DNA of 15,498 bases from the NCBI GenBank assembly GCA_036003885.1, contig DASYSA010000267.1, positions 1-15,498 on the forward strand. The letters run 5' to 3'. The notes beneath the pieces are model-generated. The model was not told the DNA's origin and made no database searches. It saw only the letters and a list, made by a program, of their open reading frames with translations. The DNA comes from DASYSA01 sp036003885. GTDB lineage: Bacteria; Acidobacteriota; Blastocatellia; UBA7656. How positions within the stretch are numbered: position 1 is the first letter of the stretch; the number at the start of each line of letters is the position of its first letter. A program made the translations under genes and the position numbers. Positions 7,361 through 14,014 of this stretch are shown here, in pieces.

Positions 7361-7366
7361 CCTCTC
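7361..7366 (-). promoter_or_regulatory. Ribosome binding site for the LLM oxidoreductase gene
   Basis: On the minus strand GAGAGG lies 6 nt before ATG 7354. This fixes the start well inside the longer open frame, which runs on to 7459. Confidence 0.55.
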
Positions 7367-7497
7367 GAGTGTGAAGTGTGAAGCGACGGAATGATACTCC
7401 GCCCGCGGATCAAGCTCAAGCATAGTCGCTGAGAATATTGAACCCGGCCAGGAGTGCAAATGCAGAGGTGGAATTCAAGCTCGCGGCATGTACGTTC

Positions 7498-7535
7498 TCA
7501 AATGGACACCTCGATTTATCGAGGTGTCCATTTGA
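7498..7535. repeat. Perfect 18-bp hairpin with a 2-nt loop in a 366-bp non-coding gap
   Basis: The 18 bases at 7498-7515 (containing AAATGGACACCTCGAT) are the exact reverse complement of 7518-7535, leaving only TT as loop. It lies in the gap 7355-7720 between the TM2-like gene and the oxidoreductase gene, both on the minus strand. I see no T-run and no other gene or signal in the gap. It may stop or stabilise the TM2-gene transcript, or be a dispersed palindromic element. Confidence 0.75.
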
Positions 7536-7720
7536 ATTGGTGCCTGGAGATTCGCATTCTACCTCGGGTCAATCTGGAACAACCGACCGACCCTTGATGC
7601 GAGCGGTATACACGAACAGCCGCAACCCAGCAGCCGCCAGAATCGCCCACCCTACTCCACCTCACTGAATTGAGCTTTGTGAGAATGAGGCTCTCGTCGA
7701 GCCATGTGGAGCGGACGGCC

Positions 7721-7948
7721 TCAACCCGGTACCTTGGAACCCGGACCGTACGGATGCCTGCTCGCATAGCGGTAAGCAGTGAAGGCGGCGATGAGATGGC
7801 AGACCCACCCGAACAGACCGCCGGTGCCAAGCCACAGACCCGGCGTGACAATCAGCCAGAAGATGCCTCGCAGAATCTTGCCGTTGTAAATCTGCCCAAC
7901 ACCGGGAATGAAGAAGCTTAGGATCGCTGCCGTGCCTGGGTCTCTCAT
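7721..7948 (-). CDS. Small TM2-like membrane protein
   Basis: The protein has 75 residues with two hydrophobic segments: about 8-40 (AAILSFFIPGVGQIYNGKILRGIFWLIV) and about 40-62 (GLWLGTGGLFGWVCHLIAAFTAY), followed by a Tyr/Arg/His-rich tail. The PGVGQIYNG...RG pattern followed by a second span is that of TM2-domain-like small membrane proteins, widespread in bacteria and of unknown function. GGAGG (complement of 7954-7958) lies 5 nt before the ATG, so this start is firm despite the small size. It is transcribed away from the sigma-factor gene, and a candidate ECF-type promoter lies directly upstream. It overlaps no other credible gene. Confidence 0.85.
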   Translation of the reverse strand: MRDPGTAAILSFFIPGVGQIYNGKILRGIFWLIVTPGLWLGTGGLFGWVCHLIAAFTAYRYASRHPYGPGSKVPG

Positions 7949-7965
7949 CTCTTCCTCCAGTTGTT

Positions 7966-7994
7966 AATACGCTAACTCCCGTGTCGCATGTTCC
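7966..7994 (-). promoter_or_regulatory. Candidate ECF-sigma promoter for the TM2-like gene
   Basis: On the minus strand GGAACA (complement of 7989-7994) is followed after 17 nt by CGTATT (complement of 7966-7971), 17 bp before the gene start. GGAAC with a CGT-type -10 is the common pattern for ECF sigma factors, and an ECF sigma gene is divergent from this site. Short motifs like these can occur by chance. Confidence 0.3.
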
Positions 7995-8156
7995 GAAACT
8001 CTCATCACGCACGCGCGCGTTGCGCTTGATCGCAGATCCGGGTAGAAAAGGGGCGTAATACCGCATTTGCCGCCGTTAGCTTCCGGCGTCGGAGGTGTTG
8101 GAAATATTTTGGAAGAATCTCCAGCCGGTAAGTGTCTAAATGAACGCGTGAACAAC

Positions 8157-8741
8157 ATGGGCGAAGCGCCTGGGAGCGGACCAGCCAACACTGACGAAGA
8201 TTTGGTGAGGCTCGTGATGGCGGGCGAGCGTGATCTGTTCGCGCCGATATACGAGCGGTACTACTGGCGGGTCTTCCGCATGGCTTATGGAATGACCGGC
8301 AATCACGGCAGCGCCGAGGACCTGACGCAGGAGATCTTCATGCGAGCGTACCAGAGACTGAAAGAATTTCGCGGCCAATCAGCCTTTTCGACCTGGCTCT
8401 ATCGTGTGGCCGTCAATCACAGTCTCAACTATCGCCGTAAGCACAAGGATGAGACGCGGGAAGAATCAGCAGGCGAAACCGATCCGCAGCCGGTCGCGGG
8501 CGAATCAACAACAGCTGAAGCCGGAGTCATGCGGGAGCAGATGACTGCGCAGGTTCATCGCGCGCTGCTCGCGCTCAAACCGAAGCTCCGAATGATTGTT
8601 ATCTTGAAAGATATTGAAGGTCTCAGCTACGAAGAGATCGCCAGGCGAACAAACTGTTCAACAGGCACGGTCGCTTCGCGACTCAATCGCTCGAGAAAAC
8701 TCCTGGCCCGAAAGCTCGAGCATTTGAGGGGAGCGTTTTAG
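8157..8741 (+). CDS. ECF-type RNA polymerase sigma-70 factor
   Basis: The protein has 194 residues. Region 2 covers about 13-97: DEDLVRLVMAGERDLFAPIYERYYWRVFRMA, then the core-binding/-10 segment SAEDLTQEIFMRAYQRL and FRGQSAFSTWLYRVAVNHSLNYRR. A variable acidic linker spans about 98-125. Region 4 covers about 131-190, with the -35-reading helix-turn-helix LSYEEIARRTNCSTGTVASRLNRSRKLL. There is no region 1 or 3, as expected for an ECF factor. It should direct RNA polymerase to envelope-stress-like promoters and is held by the anti-sigma factor encoded 2 nt downstream. The open frame extends upstream to a TTG at 8067, but the added residues are unlike the family. ATG 8157 (or GTG 8148) is preferred, although neither has a strong ribosome site. 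Confidence 0.9.
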   Translation: MGEAPGSGPANTDEDLVRLVMAGERDLFAPIYERYYWRVFRMAYGMTGNHGSAEDLTQEIFMRAYQRLKEFRGQSAFSTWLYRVAVNHSLNYRRKHKDETREESAGETDPQPVAGESTTAEAGVMREQMTAQVHRALLALKPKLRMIVILKDIEGLSYEEIARRTNCSTGTVASRLNRSRKLLARKLEHLRGAF

Positions 8742-8743
8742 TC

Positions 8744-9889
8744 ATGACAATCAAACCGATGAAGCAGGAGATGTCTATCATTTGCGCCCTCCGCTACAAG
8801 CGCTTGCTCTCGCCTTATGTCGATGGCGAACTCGACGCCCGAACCAGGGATCGTTTCGAACGCCATCTCGCGGCCTGCACCCGGTGCAGCGCCCTTTGCG
8901 AGACGATGGCATTCGCGTCGCGGCTCGTTTCCAATATGCCGATGCCGGACGAGGTTCCCGCTCCGGCGGGTTTCCGCAGCAGGCTGTCAGTTGCCGGCCG
9001 CCCGCGAAGCAGAACCGCCAGACTGGTCTTGAGCCGGGTTGCACCCGCTGTGCTTGTTGCGGCAGCAGCCCTGGCAATCTGGAACTACACCGCGCTGTCG
9101 AATTCACCGTGGGAAGTCGTGCGTCTGGACGGGGCGCCGACCATCAGCGATCGTAGCTTTGCCGAAACGGCTCGCCTCGGTCAGGGCGAGTGGCTGGAGA
9201 CTGACGCCTCGTCGCGCGCCAAAGTGAACGTCGCAAGAATAGGTCAGGTCGAAGTCGAGCCAAACTCCCGCGTTCAACTCGTTCAAACTCGGGCGACCGA
9301 GCACCGGCTGTCGCTTGCGCGAGGCCGGCTGCAGGCGACGATATGGGCGCCGCCGCGACTGTTCTTTGTCAATACGCCTTCCGCGGAGGCGGTCGACCTC
9401 GGTTGCGCCTATACCCTGGAAGTCGACGACGCAGGCAGGGGCCTGCTGCATGTTACTTCAGGATGGGTCGCCTTCGTTCTCAACGGCCGCGAGTCGAAAG
9501 TGCCTGCTGGAGCCACTTGTGTGACCAGGCCGGAAATCGGTCCCGGTACACCTTACTTCGAGGACGCTCCGGAGCCGCTTAGGCAGGCTCTGATAAAACT
9601 GGATTTTGAAGGAGGCGGCACTAAGTCGCTCGATCTCGTCCTCGCGGATGCGAGGACCCGCGACACGCTTACGCTATATCATCTGCTCGCCCGTGTTCCG
9701 GATTCTGATCGAGGCCGGGTATATGACCGGTTGGCGGAATACAACCAGCCACCGCAAGGCGTCACGCGAGAAGGGATACAGAGCCTCGATGGCGGAATGC
9801 TCGAACTCTGGAGAGAGGCGCTCGAGCCAACATGGTTGAAGGAAAGCATGCCGGCCGTGCGTAAGGTCTGGCGGTGGATATGGAGTTAG
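8744..9889 (+). CDS. Anti-sigma factor with zinc-finger ZAS domain, one membrane span and FecR-like periplasmic domain
   Basis: The protein has 381 residues. The N-terminal zf-HC2/ZAS domain shows Cys14 and H-x3-C-x2-C (His41, Cys45, Cys48), which bind zinc and clamp the sigma factor. A single membrane span at about 98-114 (VAPAVLVAAAALAIWNY) follows. The periplasmic part, about 122-245, is FecR-like: LGQGEWLETDASSRAKVNV, VEVEPNSRVQLV, LSLARGRLQATIW, FFVNTPSAEAVDLGCAYTLEV and LLHVTSGWVAF. A C-terminal tail of about 100 residues has no recognised domain. Cytoplasmic sigma clamp, membrane span and outer sensor suit signalling across the inner membrane, as in FecI/FecR systems, but no TonB receptor gene lies nearby. 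The ATG is 2 nt after the sigma-factor stop, with GAGGGGAG upstream. Sequestering the sigma factor encoded next to it is inferred from domain and context. Confidence 0.88.
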   Translation: MTIKPMKQEMSIICALRYKRLLSPYVDGELDARTRDRFERHLAACTRCSALCETMAFASRLVSNMPMPDEVPAPAGFRSRLSVAGRPRSRTARLVLSRVAPAVLVAAAALAIWNYTALSNSPWEVVRLDGAPTISDRSFAETARLGQGEWLETDASSRAKVNVARIGQVEVEPNSRVQLVQTRATEHRLSLARGRLQATIWAPPRLFFVNTPSAEAVDLGCAYTLEVDDAGRGLLHVTSGWVAFVLNGRESKVPAGATCVTRPEIGPGTPYFEDAPEPLRQALIKLDFEGGGTKSLDLVLADARTRDTLTLYHLLARVPDSDRGRVYDRLAEYNQPPQGVTREGIQSLDGGMLELWREALEPTWLKESMPAVRKVWRWIWS

Positions 9890-10303
9890 ATGATGACGGC
9901 AACTCGAAAGAAGTTGATTGGGGTGGCTTTCATTTCGTGGCGAGCCTGCCTGGCCACCGTCTTAAGCGCGATCTTCGTCTCCGATGACTGGACGATCAGG
10001 GTTCCGGATCTGATTGGCGCCGGTTCGTCCACTCTTGTGGCGTCGGCAGTTGTCATCGTGTTGTTGTATACCCCGGGTCTGTTTTGGCTGAAGCGGCGAC
10101 AGGGCGGATGCAGACCTGCAGTTTGGTTTCCGTTGGCCTGCGCCCTCGTATTCAATGCTCCGATCTTCCTGATAACTGCTCTTATGGCGGGCAAGTCCAT
10201 GGTCGTCGTCGAAGCATTTATCTTCATGGCTGCGTTCCTGGTCCTGGGAGCCGCCTTCGGGCTGGGCTTCGTCTGGACCTATCGGGAGGAGAGCTTTCCT
10301 TAG
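9890..10303 (+). CDS. Small membrane protein, third gene of the sigma operon
   Basis: The protein has 137 residues with four likely membrane segments: about 9-29, 42-60, 80-99 and 105-128. It has a basic loop (LKRRQGGCR) after the second and a short charged C-terminus. I do not recognise a family. ATG 9890 directly abuts the anti-sigma stop (TAG 9887-9889). GGAG at 9882-9885 also suits the adjacent ATG 9893, so the true protein may be one residue shorter. Zero spacing makes co-transcription with the sigma/anti-sigma pair near certain. It could be a target or accessory of that signalling unit, but no function is visible. Confidence 0.75.
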   Translation: MMTATRKKLIGVAFISWRACLATVLSAIFVSDDWTIRVPDLIGAGSSTLVASAVVIVLLYTPGLFWLKRRQGGCRPAVWFPLACALVFNAPIFLITALMAGKSMVVVEAFIFMAAFLVLGAAFGLGFVWTYREESFP

Positions 10304-10389
10304 AAGGGCACTCATCAGCGTCCATTCATTGACCAATCCAACGCGCCGCGAGTAGACCCCGACGCCCTCAATTTGCACTGGAGGCATGT

Positions 10390-10875
10390 ATGAAGAGAAT
10401 CCTCGTATCAAAGATCGCAAGGGCGACAATAGTTGCCCTCGCTCTGCTCTTCCTCGGTTCTCAAATTGTTCGACCAGCTAAGACCAACCCGGCCGTTGAT
10501 GAGTCGCGGACGCTTCAATCACACGCGCAGATGAGCCCCGAGGTGGCGGCAGTCCTGAAGCGCGGGTGCGGTGACTGCCATTCCAACGAGACGGTATGGC
10601 CCTGGTACAGCGACGTAGCCCCCGTCTCCTGGTTCGTAATCGACCATGTCAATCACGGACGGCGACACTTGAATTTTTCCGATTGGACTCGGTATGACCG
10701 GCAGGAAGCAGACGAGCTGCTGGGCGACATCGCCAAGACCGTCAGGGCAGGAGCAATGCCGCTGACATCCTACACGCTGCTTCATCCCGAGGCCAGGCTG
10801 ACCCAGAGTGAGCGCAACGTAATCATCGACTGGGCGCAAGCGGAACGGACTCGGCTCGCGGACCGACGCAGGTGA
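10390..10875 (+). CDS. Haem-binding domain-containing protein
   Basis: The protein has 161 residues. An N-terminal hydrophobic segment (residues about 10-27) acts as signal or anchor. The domain then shows RGCGDCHSNETVWPWYS with the haem c attachment motif Cys60-x2-Cys63-His64, VSWFVIDHVNHGRRHLNFSDW (80-99) and RAGAMPLTSYTLLHPEA (119-135), whose Met123 is the probable distal haem ligand. It closes with SERNVIIDWAQAE. This order is that of the small 'haem-binding domain' family (Haem_bd), single-haem periplasmic proteins often near cytochrome or P460-type genes; none is seen here. GGAGG at 10380-10384 lies 5 nt upstream of the ATG. The 86 bp before it hold nothing clear. It should carry electrons or bind haem in the periplasm; its partner is unknown. 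Confidence 0.88.
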   Translation: MKRILVSKIARATIVALALLFLGSQIVRPAKTNPAVDESRTLQSHAQMSPEVAAVLKRGCGDCHSNETVWPWYSDVAPVSWFVIDHVNHGRRHLNFSDWTRYDRQEADELLGDIAKTVRAGAMPLTSYTLLHPEARLTQSERNVIIDWAQAERTRLADRRR

Positions 10876-10972
10876 GATGAGAGACCCGATTCGCGTCCCG
10901 ATCCGAAATATGGAAGAAACCAGTTAGCCCCTCCGTCTAAGGATCGACATCAACTTAGAAAGGAGTTCTCGA

Positions 10973-11440
10973 ATGAACATCAAGAAATCAATTACGCTGG
11001 GAACGTATTTACTCGCCGCAATGGCAACGCTCGCATCGGTAAGTTTCGCTGGAGGGTTTCAACTGGAAATTCAGGCACCCACATCCAATGAGGGTGAAAT
11101 GAAGGGGGCCGAGCTCCTGATTCGCACATACGGCTGCCATCAGCCGTGGGATGCCGATGTCTCCGCAACCGCGGAAGGTGTGGTGAACGGCAAACGCCAG
11201 TCGATCAAGCTCGAACTCACTCGTACGAGTCAGGGCGTGTACGCGGTCAAAAAGCAATGGCCCTCGCAGGGTGCGTGGGTCGTTGCGATAACGGGGCAGT
11301 ACAACGGCATCACCTCGAGCGCGCTCGTAGAGCTTGGTGCCGACGGCAAGGTTCGAATCACAAAGGATAATCGCGTAACATCGCGAGTCGTGGCGCGCAA
11401 GTTCACGGAAAACGAAATAGAGGCAGCACTCCGATCCTAG
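10973..11440 (+). CDS. Small secreted protein, possibly Ig-like (YtkA-type) fold
   Basis: The protein has 155 residues with a good signal peptide (MNIKKSITLG, then a hydrophobic core, cut near SFAGG). The rest looks all-beta: FQLEIQAP, AELLIRTYGC, DVSATAEGVVNGKR, IKLELTRTSQGVYAVKKQWPSQGAWVVAITGQYNG and SSALVELGADGKVRI. A charged tail (TENEIEAALRS) follows. The 'G.Y.v...wp..G.W.v.i' strand pair recalls YtkA-like and other small Ig-like secreted domains, but this is a weak resemblance. AAAGGAG lies 8 nt upstream of the ATG, a strong binding site. The stop codon TAG (11438-11440) is formed by the first unit of a heptamer repeat array, so the array may have changed the original C-terminus. No function is assigned. 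Confidence 0.75.
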   Translation: MNIKKSITLGTYLLAAMATLASVSFAGGFQLEIQAPTSNEGEMKGAELLIRTYGCHQPWDADVSATAEGVVNGKRQSIKLELTRTSQGVYAVKKQWPSQGAWVVAITGQYNGITSSALVELGADGKVRITKDNRVTSRVVARKFTENEIEAALRS

Positions 11441-11590
11441 GATTTAGGATCTAGGATTTAGGATCCAGGACTTAGAAGTGCCGAGGCACTGTTGACGGGC
11501 GTCAACGATGTCTTGGCACTTATCATCTAAACCCTCTCTATCCTAAATCCTAGATAATCCTAGATCCTAAATCCTAGATCCTAGATCCTG
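11438..11590. repeat. Inverted heptamer (TAGGAT+Y) arrays around a long hairpin
   Basis: The left arm has TAGGATT/TAGGATC units at 11438-11465 (four perfect) plus a decayed one. The right arm has ATCCTAA/ATCCTAG units at 11540-11590 (six perfect, a shortened last one and a 3-nt insert), the reverse complement of the left. Between them 11476-11496 pairs with 11501-11521 as a 21-nt stem with one mismatch and a few G-U pairs around GGGC. It fills the gap between two convergent genes and may stop transcription from both. Confidence 0.85.
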
Positions 11591-11600
11591 CCTATCGTGC

Positions 11601-12734
11601 CTACAGAATCAGCATCGCGTCGCCATAGCTGTAGAAACGATACTCATTCCTGACGGCGTGTCGGTACGCCTCGAGAATCAACTCTCTGCCGGCAAACGCG
11701 GACACCAGCATCAATAGCGACGATCGCGGCAGATGGAAATTAGTGACCAGCCCTCCAACTACGCGAAAGCTGAATCCGGGGTAAATGAAGAGATCCGTGG
11801 TTGCGGTCCCAGGTGAGATGAGGGGACTTGGTGGTTGGCTCAACTGGCGAGCGAATGCTGCAGTCTCTTCGTTAATTCCGTGGCCTTCGACCACACCTTC
11901 ATTCTGCAGGGCGGCTGACTCGAGTGCTCGAGTTGAAGTCGTCCCCACCGCCACTACGCGACGGCGTTCAATGAGAGCGCGGTTGATCTGTTCGGCGGCC
12001 TCGTCGGAGATCAGGTAAGTCTCCGCTGAAACCAGATGATCCTCGACTCGTTCGACTCTCACGGGCTGAAAGGTGCCGTAGCCCACGTGTAGTGTGATCT
12101 CGACGACCACAACACCCCGCTCTCTAGTGCGATCGAGCAGCTCCTCCGTGAAATGCAAGCCGGCCGTTGGCGCAGCTACCGCCCCGCGCCGGCTGGCAAA
12201 GACGGTTTGATATCGCTCGGCGTCGAGGCGGTCTTCTTCAGAACGTTTTATGTATCGCGGCAGCGGGGTGCGTCCTATCCTGTCCACCAACTGGTCGAAG
12301 TCTTCGGCCGCTTCGAAGCGAACGACGCGCCGGCCCAACTCGCGCCACTCGACGACCTCGGCAGTCAGCTTTCCGCGCGATATCTCGACTCTGACGCCCG
12401 GCAGGAGCGCTTTGCCAGGATGTACGAGGGCCTCCCAAACGAGCGGCTCGAGCTGGCGAACCAGAAATATCTCCACTCGGCCGCCCAGAACCGTCTCGCC
12501 GCGCAAAGTCGTCCTGAGTCTGCGGCCGATCAGGCGAGCAGGAAAGACACGAGTGTTGTTGAGTACCAACACGTCGCCGGGAGAGAGCCGATCCGGCAAC
12601 TGCGCGAAGGTCGAATCGCCAAACGTTCCGGCAGCGCGATCGACAACCAGCAGACGGGAGAGGTCACGCCGGGCGGCAGGCTCCTGCGCGATCAAGCTCT
12701 CGGGCAAGGCGAAATCAAAATCGGAAACCAACAT
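11601..12734 (-). CDS. queA: S-adenosylmethionine:tRNA ribosyltransferase-isomerase
   Basis: This is a 377-residue cytoplasmic enzyme that transfers the ribosyl part of S-adenosylmethionine to preQ1 in the wobble position of tRNA (Asp, Asn, His, Tyr), giving epoxyqueuosine. Family marks are all present: the N-terminal DFDFALPESLIAQEPA, VLVLNNTRVFPARLIGRR, VHPGKALLPG, RTPLPRYIKR, RYQTVFA, AAPTAGLHFTEELL, LHVGYGTFQPVR, VGTTSTRALES, TDLFIYPGFSFRVVGGLVTNFHLPRSSLLMLVSAF and the closing YRFYSYGDAMLIL. Length matches QueA. The frame continues another 128 codons upstream (to 13118) only because the upstream repeat lacks stop codons; ATG 12734 begins the family's normal N-terminus (MLVSDFDF). No Shine-Dalgarno sequence is present, and the leader is repeat DNA. 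No other queuosine gene is nearby. Confidence 0.96.
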   Translation of the reverse strand: MLVSDFDFALPESLIAQEPAARRDLSRLLVVDRAAGTFGDSTFAQLPDRLSPGDVLVLNNTRVFPARLIGRRLRTTLRGETVLGGRVEIFLVRQLEPLVWEALVHPGKALLPGVRVEISRGKLTAEVVEWRELGRRVVRFEAAEDFDQLVDRIGRTPLPRYIKRSEEDRLDAERYQTVFASRRGAVAAPTAGLHFTEELLDRTRERGVVVVEITLHVGYGTFQPVRVERVEDHLVSAETYLISDEAAEQINRALIERRRVVAVGTTSTRALESAALQNEGVVEGHGINEETAAFARQLSQPPSPLISPGTATTDLFIYPGFSFRVVGGLVTNFHLPRSSLLMLVSAFAGRELILEAYRHAVRNEYRFYSYGDAMLIL

Positions 12735-12738
12735 AAGG

Positions 12739-12938
12739 AATTGCGAATTTCGAATTGCGAATTTGGGCTTTCGAAATTCGAAATTCGCAATTCGCAATTC
12801 GAAATTCGAAATTCGAAATTCGCAATTCGAAATTCGAAATTCGAAATTCGAAATTCGCAATTCGCAATTCGCAATTCGAAATTCGAAATTCGAAATTCGC
12901 AATTCGAAATTCGCAATTCGAAATTCGCAATCCGCAAT
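12739..12938. repeat. Heptamer tandem array (AATTCG + A/C) filling the brkB-queA gap
   Basis: From 12775 to 12935 there are 23 head-to-tail 7-bp units, AATTCG plus A or C (units 2, 3, 7, 12-14, 18, 20 and 22 end in C; the last unit is AATCCGC). At 12739-12763 about 3.5 units run in the opposite orientation (GCGAATT/TCGAATT), split from the main array by a short TGGGCTT spacer, so the left end can fold as a hairpin. The array starts 4 nt from the queA start codon and ends 1 nt from the brkB stop codon. It has no stop codon in any of the six frames, which creates several false ORFs here. Confidence 0.95.
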
Positions 12939-12939
12939 C

Positions 12940-13869
12940 TTAGGATTCTGCCGCAGACAGGTCCCGGGTCCCCTCGTTCCGTTTAACAGAGGCTTCGAAG
13001 AGGTGATCGCGGTGCAGAAGGGCCGTGAACTGCGCACCGAACAACATGATAACGCTCGACAGGTAGACCCACGACAACAACGCCACGCCGGCCCCAATAG
13101 ACCCATAGACCAGGTCATAATGAAAATAGGGGAGGAGAGCTGCGAATCCGAATTTTGCTCCCTCCCACAATACGCCCGCTACCACCGCGCCAGGCAGCGC
13201 CTCCAACAGCGGCACATCAGTGTTCGGAAGGATCTTGTAAAGCAGCGTAAACAGCGTGATCGTTATGAGAGCGCTTACGATAATGAAGACCGTATGCCAT
13301 ACGTATCCCGATAGCGCTATCGCCGTCGGCCCGAGATCCAGCGGTATCCTCTGGGCCGTTGCCCGGACCCCAGACACCACCGCGGTGATTATTGACGAGG
13401 CGCCCAGCAGAGCAAAGATCAGAGTCATCAGTGCGAGGTTGACCAGCCGGCCATGTAGAAAAGATCGGGGGTAGGTGCCGTAGATGCGATTGAGCGCTTT
13501 CTCGATCACCGTGAATAGCCATGAGGCTGCCCACAACATTATCAACATGCAACTCACAGTCAATTGGCCCGATATCGCCGCAATCGAATCGAGGTTCTTT
13601 CGAACGAAGCCTTGTGCGCCCGGCAGAAACGCGAGCACTTGCCCAACCACATACTTTTCGACTGCTTCCGATCCCATGATTTGATTGCCGATCGCCAGGA
13701 GCAGCAGGAGAGTCGGGAACAGGACAAGTATCGCAAAATACGATATCGCCGCCGCCGAGGTCGTCAGGTCATTGTCCATGTAAGCCACGAAGTACGCCGC
13801 AAAACTGCGCGTCATGACTTTTCGCTTCGGTGATCCCGTTTCCATAATGATTGGTGCTTCCCCGACCAT
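12940..13869 (-). CDS. YihY/BrkB family inner-membrane protein
   Basis: This is an integral membrane protein of up to 309 residues with about six membrane segments: about 35-62, 103-123, 146-170, 185-216, 225-250 and 260-288. Family marks are DNDLTTSAAAISYFAILVLFPTLLLLLAIG (32-61), MLIMLWAASWLFTVIEKALNRIYG (108-131), RSFLHGRLVNLALM, LYKILPNTDVPLLEALPGAVVAGVLWEGAKFGFA and YGSIGAGVALLSWVYLSSVIMLFGAQFTALL. The family was once called ribonuclease BN by mistake; its true role is unknown, with some members suggested to be transporters. Starts are possible at 13869, 13845 (METGSPKRK) or 13815, and none has a clear ribosome site. The stop codon (complement of 12940-12942) touches the heptamer array, and queA follows 205 bp later on the same strand. 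Confidence 0.9.
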   Translation of the reverse strand: MVGEAPIIMETGSPKRKVMTRSFAAYFVAYMDNDLTTSAAAISYFAILVLFPTLLLLLAIGNQIMGSEAVEKYVVGQVLAFLPGAQGFVRKNLDSIAAISGQLTVSCMLIMLWAASWLFTVIEKALNRIYGTYPRSFLHGRLVNLALMTLIFALLGASSIITAVVSGVRATAQRIPLDLGPTAIALSGYVWHTVFIIVSALITITLFTLLYKILPNTDVPLLEALPGAVVAGVLWEGAKFGFAALLPYFHYDLVYGSIGAGVALLSWVYLSSVIMLFGAQFTALLHRDHLFEASVKRNEGTRDLSAAES

Positions 13870-14014
13870 GCCGAGCTAAAGACGCCTGAAATTCTAAGTG
13901 GTCGCAACAGGAAAGGCAAAGACAAGCCACTAAAGCCGATGTTGCTCTTACCCCAACGCTCTAATATCATCTCAGCGGCGGTCACAAGCGAGAGTGACCG
14001 ATTGAAGGAACAGC

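Noticed and set aside
6704..7381. 225-codon plus-strand ORF
   Set aside because: It is antisense to the LLM oxidoreductase gene and has no family resemblance.
12739..12938. CRISPR array
   Set aside because: Units are 7 bp, directly adjacent and without unique spacers; no cas genes are present.
12735..13118. 128-codon N-terminal extension of queA with repeated FEFRISN-like heptapeptides
   Set aside because: The repeat has no stop codon in any frame, so the frame stays open by accident. The QueA family N-terminus begins at 12734, and the part beyond the repeat is antisense-frame brkB.
12153..13314. Long plus-strand ORFs and short ORFs of both strands across the heptamer array
   Set aside because: They are products of the stop-free repeat joined to antisense frames of queA and brkB. 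No signals or families support them.
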